Shown in pieces: positions 17,442-26,724 of a DNA stretch of 42,456 nt. The notes beneath the pieces were generated by a model. It ran no database searches. It saw nothing but the letters and a program-made list of their open reading frames with translations, and had not been told where the DNA came from. The DNA lies in contig NZ_JAHZSV010000040.1 of the NCBI RefSeq assembly GCF_019457905.1, forward strand, positions 1 through 42,456, written 5' to 3'. This DNA comes from Flagellimonas abyssi (GTDB lineage Bacteria; Bacteroidota; Bacteroidia; Flavobacteriales; Flavobacteriaceae). The position numbers were made by a program, and so were the translations under genes. How positions within the stretch are numbered: the stretch's first letter is position 1; the number at the start of each line of letters is the position of its first letter.

Positions 17442-19796
17442 ATGATTTATAGATTTTTGATTGCCTGTACCGTTTTGTTCGTGTCTTGCGAAACTTCAAA
17501 AAAAGCAGATGAAGTAAAGAAAGATACTGCGGAGAATTCACTTCTTGGTTATGTGGACCCTAATATAGGTACCGCCCATAGTCGATGGTTTTTCTATACA
17601 CCTGCTTCCATGCCCTTTGGTATGGCGAAACTGGGACCTTCAACTAATGGAAGCTTGGGAAATGAGCAGGGTTGGGAAGCTACTGGCTATGATTCAAGGG
17701 ATAATACCATCGAGGGATTTGCCAACCTGCATGAATTTCAAATTGGTGGTTTTTTGTTCACCGCCATGACAGGAGATCTAAAAACAACTCCGGGGGATAT
17801 GGAAAACCCCGAAACAGGCTATCGTTCCAGTTTTGATAGAAAAGATGAAATTGCCCGCCCCGGTTATTATAAGGTAAAACTTAAAGATTACGATGTAACG
17901 GCCGAACTTACGGCTACAAAACGCGTGGGGTTCCATAAATACACGTTCCCAAAATCTGACAGTGCCTATGTTATTTTGGACATAGGTAACGAGTTAGGGG
18001 AAAGTGGCGATGTAAAAGATGCCGAAGTTACGTATAATCCCGAAGACCGTACATTCACGGGATGGGTAATTACATACCCCAAATATGTTCAAAAATATCA
18101 GCAAGGTGCTGAGGTAAAGATGTTTGTGGCAGGCGAGATAAACAAAAAAGCAGAAGAGGCAGGAACATTCATTAACGATAAACAATTCAAGGATGTGCTT
18201 CATCAAAAAGGAGAAGGTGCTGGAATCTATCTTCGATTTAAAACGGAAGAGAATGAAGCTATTGAAATCAAAGCAGGGTTTTCCTATACTTCAGCAGAGA
18301 ATGCATTGGCAAACCTCAATGCAGAAGCAGAGAATTTGACATTTGATGAAGCTCTTTCAACTGCAACAAAAACTTGGGAGGACGAACTCTCAAAAATTAT
18401 GGTCACCGATACTTCGACGGTAAACAAGACCAAATTTTACACTGGTTTGTTCCATGCCTTATTAGGTAGGGGATTGGCAAACGATGTAAACGGACAGTTT
18501 CCAGAAAATGATGGAAGTATAGGTCAGATTCCATTGGATGCAAACGGAAATCCGGAATTCAATTTTTACAATACCGACGCTATATGGGGAGCCTTTTGGA
18601 ACCTAACCCAATTATGGACACTTGCATGGCCTGGATACTATAACGATTTGGTACAGACACATCTTGCTGTGTATAAAAACTCCGGTTGGATGGGAGATGG
18701 ACTAGCAAATTCCCGTTTTGTATCCGGTGTTGGTACCAACTTTGTGAGTTTGATGATAGCATCCGCTTATCAGGCAGGTATTCGGGATTACGATGTGGAA
18801 CTGGCGTTTAAGGCCGCCTATGAAAACGAGGTCCGTTATAAAAATAGGATAGAAGGAGCCGGTAAAACCGATTTAAAAGGTTTTGTGGAAAATGGGTATA
18901 TCAATTATATCCCGGGAATGGAAACCACACCCGAAGGTTCTGGCTTTTCTGTATCACATACCCTCGAATATTGTTTCAGTTCCTATGCCGTGGCCCAGTT
19001 TGCCAAAGCCTTGGGGAAACAAAAGGAGTATGAGGAATTGATGGAACTTTCCGAGAATTGGAAAAATCTTTACGATGAACGAACCGATTTTATAAGACCA
19101 AAGGATAGCTCAGGTAATTTTCTAGATGACTTTGATCCCTTTGCCCCTTGGATTGGTTACCAAGAAGGCAATGCTTGGCAATACACCTTTTATGTGCCAC
19201 ATCAACCCAAGGAACTTGTGGAGAAGATGGGAGAGGAAAAGTTTGTAAAACGATTGGATTCCATTTTTACGGTATCTGAAAAAACGAAGTTTGGAGGTGA
19301 ACAAATCGATGCTTTTGCTGGATTGAACTATTTGTACAACCAAGGGAACCAGCCCAATCTTCATATTGCTTACCTCTTCAATTTTACGGACAAACCATGG
19401 CTTACCCAAAAATGGGTACGTGAGATTTGCGATGGCTTTTATGGCACCGAACCTATTCATGGTTATGGTTACGGTCAGGACGAGGACCAGGGACAGTTGG
19501 GAGCCTGGTATAATATGGCTGCCATTGGCCTGTTTGATGTAAAAGGATTGGTGGATATAGACCCAGTCTTTCAATTGACAAGCCCAATCTTTGATAAAAT
19601 AGAAATCAAATCAGGTTGGGGAAGTACCATAATAATTGAATCGAAGGACAACCTTCCTGAAAATCAATACATACAATCCCTTAAAGTGAATGGTGCGGAG
19701 AGCCGTACCAATCAGATACCGCTCGATGTGTTAAAAAACGGGGCGAAATTGGAGTATCAATTAGGACCTGAGCCCAATAAGGAATGGTTCAATTAA
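17442..19796 (+). CDS. GH92 family alpha-mannosidase, lipoprotein (second copy)
   Basis: A 784-residue GH92 exo-alpha-mannosidase, last gene of the operon, starting directly after the MFS stop. Lipoprotein signal MIYRFLIACTVLFVSC; no acidic run after the cysteine, so a periplasmic location is likely. Opening motif YVDPNIGTAHSRWFFYTP; general-acid region YQEGNAWQYTFYVPHQ with Glu575; GNQPNLHIAYLFNF; and the base cluster GYGQDEDQGQLGAWYNMAAIGLF (Asp680, Glu681, Asp682). The cluster and the following GLFDVKGLVDIDP differ clearly from the first GH92 (GMDDAGEMSSWYVFNALGLYPF), so the two probably cleave different linkages. A strong terminator follows at 19839. Confidence 0.93.
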   Translation: MIYRFLIACTVLFVSCETSKKADEVKKDTAENSLLGYVDPNIGTAHSRWFFYTPASMPFGMAKLGPSTNGSLGNEQGWEATGYDSRDNTIEGFANLHEFQIGGFLFTAMTGDLKTTPGDMENPETGYRSSFDRKDEIARPGYYKVKLKDYDVTAELTATKRVGFHKYTFPKSDSAYVILDIGNELGESGDVKDAEVTYNPEDRTFTGWVITYPKYVQKYQQGAEVKMFVAGEINKKAEEAGTFINDKQFKDVLHQKGEGAGIYLRFKTEENEAIEIKAGFSYTSAENALANLNAEAENLTFDEALSTATKTWEDELSKIMVTDTSTVNKTKFYTGLFHALLGRGLANDVNGQFPENDGSIGQIPLDANGNPEFNFYNTDAIWGAFWNLTQLWTLAWPGYYNDLVQTHLAVYKNSGWMGDGLANSRFVSGVGTNFVSLMIASAYQAGIRDYDVELAFKAAYENEVRYKNRIEGAGKTDLKGFVENGYINYIPGMETTPEGSGFSVSHTLEYCFSSYAVAQFAKALGKQKEYEELMELSENWKNLYDERTDFIRPKDSSGNFLDDFDPFAPWIGYQEGNAWQYTFYVPHQPKELVEKMGEEKFVKRLDSIFTVSEKTKFGGEQIDAFAGLNYLYNQGNQPNLHIAYLFNFTDKPWLTQKWVREICDGFYGTEPIHGYGYGQDEDQGQLGAWYNMAAIGLFDVKGLVDIDPVFQLTSPIFDKIEIKSGWGSTIIIESKDNLPENQYIQSLKVNGAESRTNQIPLDVLKNGAKLEYQLGPEPNKEWFN

Positions 19797-19838
19797 AATT
19801 TAGTTCAATTAATTTGATTTAGTAGTTTAGTTAATAAG

Positions 19839-19866
19839 ACACGGACATTAATGTCCGTGTTTTTGT
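19839..19866 (+). terminator. Rho-independent terminator of the mannan operon
   Basis: A perfect 22-bp palindrome, ACACGGACATT followed by AATGTCCGTGT, at 19839-19860, then TTTTGTTTG. It folds into a 9-bp stem with a TTAA loop and a short U-tract, 42 bp after the GH92 stop. Confidence 0.88.
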
Positions 19867-20004
19867 TTGTAGAATGTGCATAAAGGGTTCTCTCTAATTG
19901 AGCGATTGTTTGCACTGTTATACAAATTGCTGCTTTTGAGCGCCCCGATTCCCTATGGCTATATACTGGGTAGGATGTTGTTGATCATTACCTTCATATA
20001 GATT

Positions 20005-20019
20005 AGATTTTGGTCATTT
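20005..20019 (+). repeat. 15-mer upstream repeat, copy 1
   Basis: AGATTTTGGTCATTT, identical to 20572-20586. It lies 82 bp before the small exported protein gene. A related core ATTTTGGACA lies at 26686-26695 before araC. Possibly a regulator site; inference. Confidence 0.45.
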
Positions 20020-20101
20020 CCTTCCTTTTTTTGGTTACCACGACCGCTGATTGACCAGCTAATTTTGTCACGTAATACTGATGGAATCAAATCTAGAAGC
20101 C

Positions 20102-20572
20102 ATGAAAACAATCAATTTTATAAACAAAGTGATGCTATCCTTTGTTATGATAGGGATAAGCGCCCAAGCACAAACAACCGACACAGGTGTTGAAACCAAT
20201 CAAATGGTGGAAAATTCCTTGCAACTCTTCAAGCAACTATCAAACGATATTGCACTTGATGAGGAATTTAACTACCGAAAGGAACTTAAGGACTCCAGAT
20301 CTGATAGTTCCGTATTTTACTTCAGGGACACAACCCTGAGCAAGATTAAGTTGTTAAGGCACTTTAAACGTGCAGCAAGAAACTCGGACAACAGCATACA
20401 GTTCAAGACCTATTTTTTGGAAAAGCAACTGTACTTTATCAATAATCTGGACAGAAAAACCCTTTCCGGAATGTATGATGCCATGCGTTCAAAGACCCTG
20501 AACGGGTACTTGGATATATTGGCGGTATTCGCAGCTACAGACCAAATAATACCAACCATGGTCCGTAGTTAA
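20102..20572 (+). CDS. Small exported protein of unknown function
   Basis: I do not recognise this 156-residue protein. The ATG at 20102 is preferred over one at 20081 because it begins a clear signal peptide, MKTINFINKVMLSFVMIGISAQAQ. The mature part is mostly helical and charged, with no cysteines and no transmembrane segment: ENSLQLFKQLSNDIALDEEF, SDSSVFYFRDTTLSKIKLLRHFKRAARN, and TYFLEKQLYFINNLDRKTLSGMYDAMRS. It lies 92 bp upstream of the RND adaptor gene on the same strand and shares with it the upstream 15-mer, so it may be a periplasmic accessory of the efflux locus or be co-regulated with it. No function can be assigned. Confidence 0.6.
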   Translation: MKTINFINKVMLSFVMIGISAQAQTTDTGVETNQMVENSLQLFKQLSNDIALDEEFNYRKELKDSRSDSSVFYFRDTTLSKIKLLRHFKRAARNSDNSIQFKTYFLEKQLYFINNLDRKTLSGMYDAMRSKTLNGYLDILAVFAATDQIIPTMVRS

Positions 20573-20586
20573 GATTTTGGTCATTT
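20572..20586 (+). repeat. 15-mer upstream repeat, copy 2
   Basis: AGATTTTGGTCATTT, identical to 20005-20019, beginning on the last base of the preceding gene's stop codon, 78 bp before the RND adaptor start. Confidence 0.45.
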
Positions 20587-20664
20587 TTGAAAATAATATG
20601 GTTATCAAGAATGGCAACCCCTCCTATAATTTTGTTCACCTAATCTAAAATCAAAGTAGAAATC

Positions 20665-21879
20665 ATGATACGACTAAATTTAAACACAAAAAAAAACCTG
20701 ACCATAGGTGTTATGGTTTTGGCGATATCAGTATTCATTTATGCTTTCACAAGTGCTGAAAATGAAACTGAAAAACAAGAATCGGGGATGGCGGCACTTC
20801 CAGTAGAAGTAGCTAAGCCCATATTTGAGAACATTACAGAATGGGACGAATACACCGGTAGGTTTGAAGCCAGTAGCAAGGTAGAGGTACGTGCCCGTGT
20901 GAGCGGCTTTTTGGAAAAAGTCAACTTCCAGGACGGTGAACTTGTTAAAAAAGGACAGACACTTTTTGTCATCGACCAACGACCTTACAGAATTGCTTTG
21001 GATGAGGCCAAGGCCAATTATGCCCAAGCTTTGGCTTCCCTGAAAACCGCACAGGACAATTTCGATAGAGTGGAATCTTTAAGGGAAACGGGAGCGTTGT
21101 CCATTGAAGAATACGATAGAAGAAAACAGGCCCTTGTACATGCAGAGGCCAGTATCCAATTGGCACAGGCAAAGGTCGACAATGCCAAACTCAATTTGGA
21201 ATTCACGGAAGTAAAGGCACCTATTTCTGGACTGGTCAGCCGGGACAGGGTCAATGAGGGCAATATCATTGATGGAGGCAGTGCTAATTCCACAGTGTTG
21301 ACCACTATCGTTGCAACTAGCCCCATACATTTCTATTTTACCGGAAGTGAATCGGATTACCTAAAATATGTACGATTGGCAAGAAATGGGGAACGTGGCG
21401 AGGCACGGTCCGAAGCATTGCCCGTTTTTATCAAACTTCTGGATGAAGATCAATTTGTACACGAGGCCGTAATGGACTTTGTTGACAATGAAATAGATAA
21501 TAATTCAGGAACTATTGAAAGCAGGGCGGTTCTTGAGAACAAAGACCACTTACTTGAACCTGGAATGTACGGTAAGGCCCGGTTATTGGGAAGTGCGGAA
21601 CACAAAGCAATGATGGTCCCCGATGAGATTATAGGCACCAATCAATCCATTCGGTATATCTACACCCTGTCAGATGACAACCAAGTAGTCAGCAAGGCAG
21701 TAACATTGGGCCCTTTGCATTCCAATGGACTTAGAATTGTAAGGGGTGGCATATCACCGGACGACAAGGTCATTGTCAATAATCTACAAAAGATAAGGCC
21801 GGGCATGGTGGTAAGTCCGTCTCAAGTGGCCATTCAAGGAGAGGTCAACAACCTTACAGCTGTGGCCCAAGCAGATTGA
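20665..21879 (+). CDS. RND efflux periplasmic adaptor (membrane fusion protein, AcrA/MexA type)
   Basis: A 404-residue HlyD-like adaptor linking the inner-membrane pump to the outer-membrane factor. An N-terminal hydrophobic segment (LTIGVMVLAISVFIYAF, about 12-28) is the anchor or signal; no lipobox is seen. Order of domains: barrel-sandwich hybrid half (VEVRARVSGFLEKVNFQDGELVKKGQTLFVID), alpha-helical hairpin (about 112-175), second lipoyl half (LEFTEVKAPISGLVSRDRVNEGNII), beta-barrel (PIHFYFTGSESDYLKY) and membrane-proximal domain (MMVPDEIIG, DDKVIVNNLQKIRPGMVV). First of a three-gene pump operon; the pump begins 127 bp downstream. Substrate is unknown. Confidence 0.93.
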   Translation: MIRLNLNTKKNLTIGVMVLAISVFIYAFTSAENETEKQESGMAALPVEVAKPIFENITEWDEYTGRFEASSKVEVRARVSGFLEKVNFQDGELVKKGQTLFVIDQRPYRIALDEAKANYAQALASLKTAQDNFDRVESLRETGALSIEEYDRRKQALVHAEASIQLAQAKVDNAKLNLEFTEVKAPISGLVSRDRVNEGNIIDGGSANSTVLTTIVATSPIHFYFTGSESDYLKYVRLARNGERGEARSEALPVFIKLLDEDQFVHEAVMDFVDNEIDNNSGTIESRAVLENKDHLLEPGMYGKARLLGSAEHKAMMVPDEIIGTNQSIRYIYTLSDDNQVVSKAVTLGPLHSNGLRIVRGGISPDDKVIVNNLQKIRPGMVVSPSQVAIQGEVNNLTAVAQAD

Positions 21880-22006
21880 TATTGGAAGAGCTGCCAACCG
21901 CAAAATAAAAACCAATAAAAAAGCATACTTCTTTTGCCCTCCAAACCCTATTTGAAAAAGGTGTTTGGAAGGGTGCAGGGAGAACTATCATCAAAAAGTA
22001 AAAACA

Positions 22007-25000
22007 ATGAAATTCAGTCATATATTTATTAAAAGGCCCATATTCGCCGCAGTACTCAGCGTACTGATCCTGATTGTGGGAGGGCTTGCCTACGTCTCTT
22101 TGCCCATTTCACAATTCCCGGATGTGGCGCCCCCAACCATTGAGGTCGTGGCAATTTATCCCGGCGCAAACGCACAGACCCTTTCCGAGAGCGTAGCCGC
22201 ACCTTTGGAGAAAGAGATCAATGGAGTTGAGGATATGATCTACATGACCTCACAATCATCAGCTGATGGTCGTGTGGTACTACAGGTAGCCTTTGAATTG
22301 GGGACAGACCTCGACAAGGCGCAGGTACAGGTGCAAAACCGGGTGGCCATAGCGGAACCACGACTGCCCGAATCGGTAAAAAGGTTGGGAATCACCACCA
22401 AAAAGATATCACCGGATATGCTTCTTGTAGTGAACATGTATTCTCCGAAAAAGACCTACGATCAGACCTATATGGGGAACTATGCCGTGCTCCAACTCAA
22501 AGATGAACTAGCCCGTATCAAAGGGGTTGGGGATATACAGATTTTTGGAGCGGCCGAATATGCCATGCGCATTTGGCTCAATCCCGATAAAATAGCAACA
22601 TTGGACATTACTGCTGGAGAAGTGGTCGCAGCCCTAAGGGCTCAGAACGTACAGATTGCCAGTGGTACGTTGAACGCCCTCCCTTCCGGAAGTCAATCGG
22701 CCTTTGAGGTGAATATACAGACCCAAGGAAAACTGGTGACCACGGAACAGTTTGAAAATGTGATTATCAAATCAAGTGGGGATGGGAGAATTGTTCGCCT
22801 TAAAGATGTTGGCCGTGTAGAACTTGGTGCGCAAAACTACGCCACAAAGGGGTATTTAGGTAAGGACCCAGCCATAGCCATGCCTATTTTTCAACAACCG
22901 GGCGGGAATGCCTTGGAAACTGCTTCTCAGATTCAGGACAAAATGGAGGAACTGTCCAAAAGTTTCCCGAACGATCTTGAATATAAAATAGCGTACAATC
23001 CCACAGAATTTATCCAAAAGTCGGTCGATGAGGTGTACCGTACCATTTTTGAAGCAGTAATTCTAGTGGTCTTGGTAATTCTCTTGTTCCTCCAATCCTG
23101 GAGGGCAGCCATCATTCCGATTCTTGCCATACCCGTTTCGCTCATCGGTACCTTTGCCGTTATGCAGGCGATTGGGTTCTCGCTGAACAACCTTACCTTG
23201 TTTGGATTGGTTCTTGCCATCGGAATTGTGGTGGACGATGCCATTGTAGTGGTCGAAAATATGGAACGCTATTTGGCAAAGGGGCTTTCTCCAAAAGAGG
23301 CGGCTTTTAAGACGATGGATGAGGTTGGCGGAGCCTTGGTCGCCATTGGGTTGGTTTTGATAGCCGTGTTCATTCCAACTGCATTTTTAGAAGGTATTTC
23401 CGGACAATTTTATAAGCAGTTCGGGATGACGATTGCCGTGGCCACTGCCATATCAGTTTTTGTATCCCTTACTTTGAGCCCGGCCATGGCCGCATTGCTC
23501 ATGAAGCACGAGGATAGATCTTCAACAAAGAAGACGGCGATATGGCTGAGACCATTGGCCTTTATCGGAAACCGTTTCAACGGTTTTATGGATTGGGTTT
23601 CCGAACGCTATGGTAAGGCGGTGCAAAAATTGGTACGTACCGCCACCATGGTCATGGCAGTCTATTTTGGACTGATTGCCATTACAGGATTTGAGTTCAA
23701 TAGGGTGCCCCAAGGATTTATCCCGGCCATGGACCAGCAGTATTTCATTACCATTGTCCAACTTCCCCCGGGTTCCTCGCTGACCAGAACCGATAAGGTT
23801 GTACGTGAGGTACTTGACTTGGGCTTGGATATTGATGGTGTGGAAAATGCCGTTTCTTTCACAGGATTTGATGCAGCATCGTTTACCAATGCATCCAATG
23901 CAGCAGCCGTGTTCTTGACCTTGGAGGATTTTGACATTAGAAATGAAAAAGGCCTGGCATATGAAGATTTGTTGGGAACTGTAAGAGCAAAGTTTAGCCA
24001 AATTGATGATGCCATTGTATTGGTTATCCCGCCACCATCGGTAAGGGGTATCGGTAATGCAGGTGGGTTCAGGATGATGGTCCAGGATAGAGGGAACCTG
24101 GGAACGGAAGAACTCCTCAAGGCTACCAATGAGCTGGCCATGGCGGCCAATCAGGACCCTATATTGAACAACGTGTTCAGCTTTTTCAACAACCAGACCC
24201 CGCAATTATTCTTGGATATCGACCGCGTAAAGGCCGAAAAATTGGGAATCGATGTGGGGGATATCTTCCAATCCTTGGAGATTTACATGGGTTCCGCCTT
24301 TGTAAATGAGTTCAATTACTTGGGAAGGACTTTTCAGGTGACCGCCCAGGCCGATGCTCCAAACCGATTGACGCCCGATGATATTTCAAGGATCAAGGTG
24401 CGCAATGATAAAGGAGAGATGGTACCGTTGGGTACGGTCTCACAGCAAGAGGATATTTCCGGGCCTTCACGAATCCCTAGGTTCAACCTATATCCATCCG
24501 CTTCGCTCAACGGGGATTTTACGCCGGGATATAGTTCAGGTGAAGGGTTGGACCGGATGGAAGAATTGGCTGCGGAAATACTGCCACAAGGCTTATCCTA
24601 TCAATGGACGGAAATTGCCTATCAAGAAAGAAAAGCGGGCAATACCGCAGGTATAGCATTTTTATTAGCGGTCGTGTTTGTATTCCTTTTGTTGGCCGCT
24701 CAGTTCGAGAGCTTGGTATTGCCATTGGCAGTAATCTTTATTGTGCCTATGGTATTGTTATCCGCAATGATCGGGGTCGATTTGGCCGGATTGGACAATA
24801 ACATCATGGTACAGATTGGACTGGTAGTGCTTGTGGGACTGGCGAGTAAGAACGCCATTTTGATCGTGGAGTTCGCCAAACAATTGGAGGACCAAGGGGA
24901 AGAACTGAAAACCGCGGTAATTGAAGCATCAAAACTGCGATTGAGACCTATACTAATGACGGCGATGGCCTTCATCCTGGGTGTTGTTCCATTGGCCATT

Positions 25001-25177
25001 GCTACAGGAGCAGGTTCGGAATTACGCGTGTCCTTGGGTATCGCCGTATTCAGTGGAATGCTCGGCGTGACCGTTTTCGGAATTTTCTTGACCCCTGTAT
25101 TCTATTATTTGGGCAGAAAATGGTCATTAAAAAGGGCTGTAAGGGAAAATAAGGAGCTGGTTCATCAATTAAATTAA
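22007..25177 (+). CDS. RND multidrug efflux pump, HAE1 (AcrB-like) family
   Basis: Inner-membrane proton/drug antiporter of 1056 residues. The ATG at 22007 begins MKFSHIFIKRPIFAAVLSVLI, the standard AcrB start; the upstream TTG at 21965 adds residues unlike the family. The proton-relay residues sit where expected: Asp410-Asp411 in GIVVDDAIVVVEN of TM4 and Lys948 in GLASKNAILIVEFAK of TM10. Two large periplasmic loops separate TM1-TM2 and TM7-TM8 (SQFPDVAPPTIEVVAIYPGA; FIPAMDQQYFITIVQLPPGSS). The outer-membrane factor starts 12 bp after the stop. HAE1 pumps export hydrophobic and amphiphilic drugs, dyes or bile-like compounds; specificity is not readable here. Confidence 0.95.
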   Translation: MKFSHIFIKRPIFAAVLSVLILIVGGLAYVSLPISQFPDVAPPTIEVVAIYPGANAQTLSESVAAPLEKEINGVEDMIYMTSQSSADGRVVLQVAFELGTDLDKAQVQVQNRVAIAEPRLPESVKRLGITTKKISPDMLLVVNMYSPKKTYDQTYMGNYAVLQLKDELARIKGVGDIQIFGAAEYAMRIWLNPDKIATLDITAGEVVAALRAQNVQIASGTLNALPSGSQSAFEVNIQTQGKLVTTEQFENVIIKSSGDGRIVRLKDVGRVELGAQNYATKGYLGKDPAIAMPIFQQPGGNALETASQIQDKMEELSKSFPNDLEYKIAYNPTEFIQKSVDEVYRTIFEAVILVVLVILLFLQSWRAAIIPILAIPVSLIGTFAVMQAIGFSLNNLTLFGLVLAIGIVVDDAIVVVENMERYLAKGLSPKEAAFKTMDEVGGALVAIGLVLIAVFIPTAFLEGISGQFYKQFGMTIAVATAISVFVSLTLSPAMAALLMKHEDRSSTKKTAIWLRPLAFIGNRFNGFMDWVSERYGKAVQKLVRTATMVMAVYFGLIAITGFEFNRVPQGFIPAMDQQYFITIVQLPPGSSLTRTDKVVREVLDLGLDIDGVENAVSFTGFDAASFTNASNAAAVFLTLEDFDIRNEKGLAYEDLLGTVRAKFSQIDDAIVLVIPPPSVRGIGNAGGFRMMVQDRGNLGTEELLKATNELAMAANQDPILNNVFSFFNNQTPQLFLDIDRVKAEKLGIDVGDIFQSLEIYMGSAFVNEFNYLGRTFQVTAQADAPNRLTPDDISRIKVRNDKGEMVPLGTVSQQEDISGPSRIPRFNLYPSASLNGDFTPGYSSGEGLDRMEELAAEILPQGLSYQWTEIAYQERKAGNTAGIAFLLAVVFVFLLLAAQFESLVLPLAVIFIVPMVLLSAMIGVDLAGLDNNIMVQIGLVVLVGLASKNAILIVEFAKQLEDQGEELKTAVIEASKLRLRPILMTAMAFILGVVPLAIATGAGSELRVSLGIAVFSGMLGVTVFGIFLTPVFYYLGRKWSLKRAVRENKELVHQLN

Positions 25178-25189
25178 AATCAAGCAACA

Positions 25190-26659
25190 ATGAAAAATTC
25201 AATAATAGTAACCATAATAGCATTCCTGTTGGCTTCTTGTGGAATCACAAAAAGAGATTACAATGTTCAAAATGATGCTGGTGTGAAGCAGGATTTTCTA
25301 GCAAAGGAAATTAGTGAGAAAGCGTATACCGAAGCAGCGATAACAAAAGAATGGTGGTCAGAATTTAATGATCCCATTCTTGATACGCTCATTGAAAAGG
25401 CCAGAAGACACAATTTGGATATTAATTCGGCAGTGGCCAATTACAAGGCATCACGGGCTTTTCTCAAAGAAAATAAATGGGACCGATTGCCAACGGTGAC
25501 CGCCAATGGCAATTATACCCGTACCCGTTTGGGAGAGAATGTATTTGTTCAGGGCAGCAACCCTACCTTTAATACGTATAATGCAAGTTTTGACGCTTTT
25601 TGGGAAGCTGACCTTTTCGGTAGGGTAACCAATAGAATCAAAGGGGCGTATGCCAATAGTAATCTTGCCTTGGCTGATATGCACGGAATGTACGTAAGCA
25701 TATTTGCCGAAGTGGCCAATAATTACATGGAGCTTCGCGGTACACAATATTTGCTCGATATCGCCCAACGTAACTTACAGGGGCAACAGGAAACTTATGA
25801 GCTCACGGTCAAATTAACGGAAGCGGGTACCAGTAACAGCCTTGATGTATCCCGGGCATTGGCCCAATTGGAAAGTACCCGTGCCAGTATTCCACCTTTG
25901 GAGGCCAGGATAGAGGCATTGAAGAACAGTTTGAGCGTACTTATTGGAGAGGTTCCCGGAAATTTGGGAAATGAAGTGGTTGACAAAAAGCCATTGCCAA
26001 GCCTACCTCCAACAGTAGCTCTGGGCGATGTCAGGGAAATGCTCAGAAGAAGGCCCGATGTCCGTAGGGCGGAGGCTACACTTCAGGCGCGCATTGCTGC
26101 CTATAATATCTCTGTGGCCGACCTCTATCCAAAGATCGAGTTTGGAGGATCCGTTGGATTCTCGGCAGTCGATTTTGCGAATTTCGGTGAAAAACCATCT
26201 TTTACTTGGACCTTGATGCCCAGTATCAGTTGGGCCGCTTTTAATCTGGGTCGTGTAAAACAACAGATCAAGCGAAACGATGCACAGGCCATTGCCGCCC
26301 TCAATCAATATGAAAAAGCGGTACTGCAGGGACTGGAAGATATCAAGACCTCCTTGGCAAACTATACCAAAGAGCTGGAACGAAGGGAGATCCTGCGTAT
26401 TTCATCCGAGGCAAGTGCTCAGGCAGCAACCTTTGCCAGGCAGCGCTTTAACTCTGGATTGGACAGTTTTATTGATTACCTAAATGCTGACAACGCTTTG
26501 TTGCAGGCCGAGAATGCGTTAGCTTTAAGCGAGATTTCGTCGGCAACCTCCCTAATAGCCATTTACAAGGCCTTGGGCGGCGGTTGGGAAATCATTTCAG
26601 AAGAAGAATTGGATACTAAATATGAAAACCTGCATCTGGCCAGTGCCGATGCCAATTAA
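25190..26659 (+). CDS. Outer-membrane efflux lipoprotein, TolC/NodT family
   Basis: A 489-residue outer-membrane factor completing the RND pump. Lipoprotein signal MKNSIIVTIIAFLLASC. Two OEP repeats: the first about 50-260 (WWSEFNDPILDTLIEKARRHNLDINSAVANYKASRA, FDAFWEADLFGRVTNRIKGA), the second about 275-465 (LRRRPDVRRAEATLQARIAAYNISVADLYPKIEFGGSVGF, FNSGLDSFIDYLNADNALLQAENALALSEI, ending SLIAIYKALGGGWE). The RRRPDVR motif and the final ALGGGW are diagnostic of the NodT branch. It lies 12 bp after the pump gene; no terminator is visible before araC, 65 bp downstream. Confidence 0.95.
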   Translation: MKNSIIVTIIAFLLASCGITKRDYNVQNDAGVKQDFLAKEISEKAYTEAAITKEWWSEFNDPILDTLIEKARRHNLDINSAVANYKASRAFLKENKWDRLPTVTANGNYTRTRLGENVFVQGSNPTFNTYNASFDAFWEADLFGRVTNRIKGAYANSNLALADMHGMYVSIFAEVANNYMELRGTQYLLDIAQRNLQGQQETYELTVKLTEAGTSNSLDVSRALAQLESTRASIPPLEARIEALKNSLSVLIGEVPGNLGNEVVDKKPLPSLPPTVALGDVREMLRRRPDVRRAEATLQARIAAYNISVADLYPKIEFGGSVGFSAVDFANFGEKPSFTWTLMPSISWAAFNLGRVKQQIKRNDAQAIAALNQYEKAVLQGLEDIKTSLANYTKELERREILRISSEASAQAATFARQRFNSGLDSFIDYLNADNALLQAENALALSEISSATSLIAIYKALGGGWEIISEEELDTKYENLHLASADAN

Positions 26660-26685
26660 AACTTAGGTTGTAAGGTGAATCGGAT

Positions 26686-26695
26686 ATTTTGGACA
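26686..26695 (+). promoter_or_regulatory. Possible regulator site before araC
   Basis: ATTTTGGACA differs by one base from the core ATTTTGGTCA of the 15-mer repeated before the two upstream efflux-locus genes. It lies 29 bp before the AraC-family gene. May be an autoregulatory site; weak evidence, since the core is short and AT-rich. Confidence 0.25.
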
Positions 26696-26724
26696 AAAAA
26701 TAGCACCGATCCACTACAAGATAT

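Larger units (their letters stand above)
19797..20101. other. Intergenic region between mannan operon and efflux locus
   Basis: Holds the terminator at 19839-19866 and the 15-mer AGATTTTGGTCATTT at 20005-20019, which recurs at 20572-20586. No coding sequence or RNA gene is apparent in the remaining AT-rich sequence. Confidence 0.6.

Noticed and set aside
23522..24205. Long open frame of 227 codons on the minus strand
   Set aside because: It lies fully opposite the conserved RND pump gene, and its translation shows no family motif; a shadow of the real gene.
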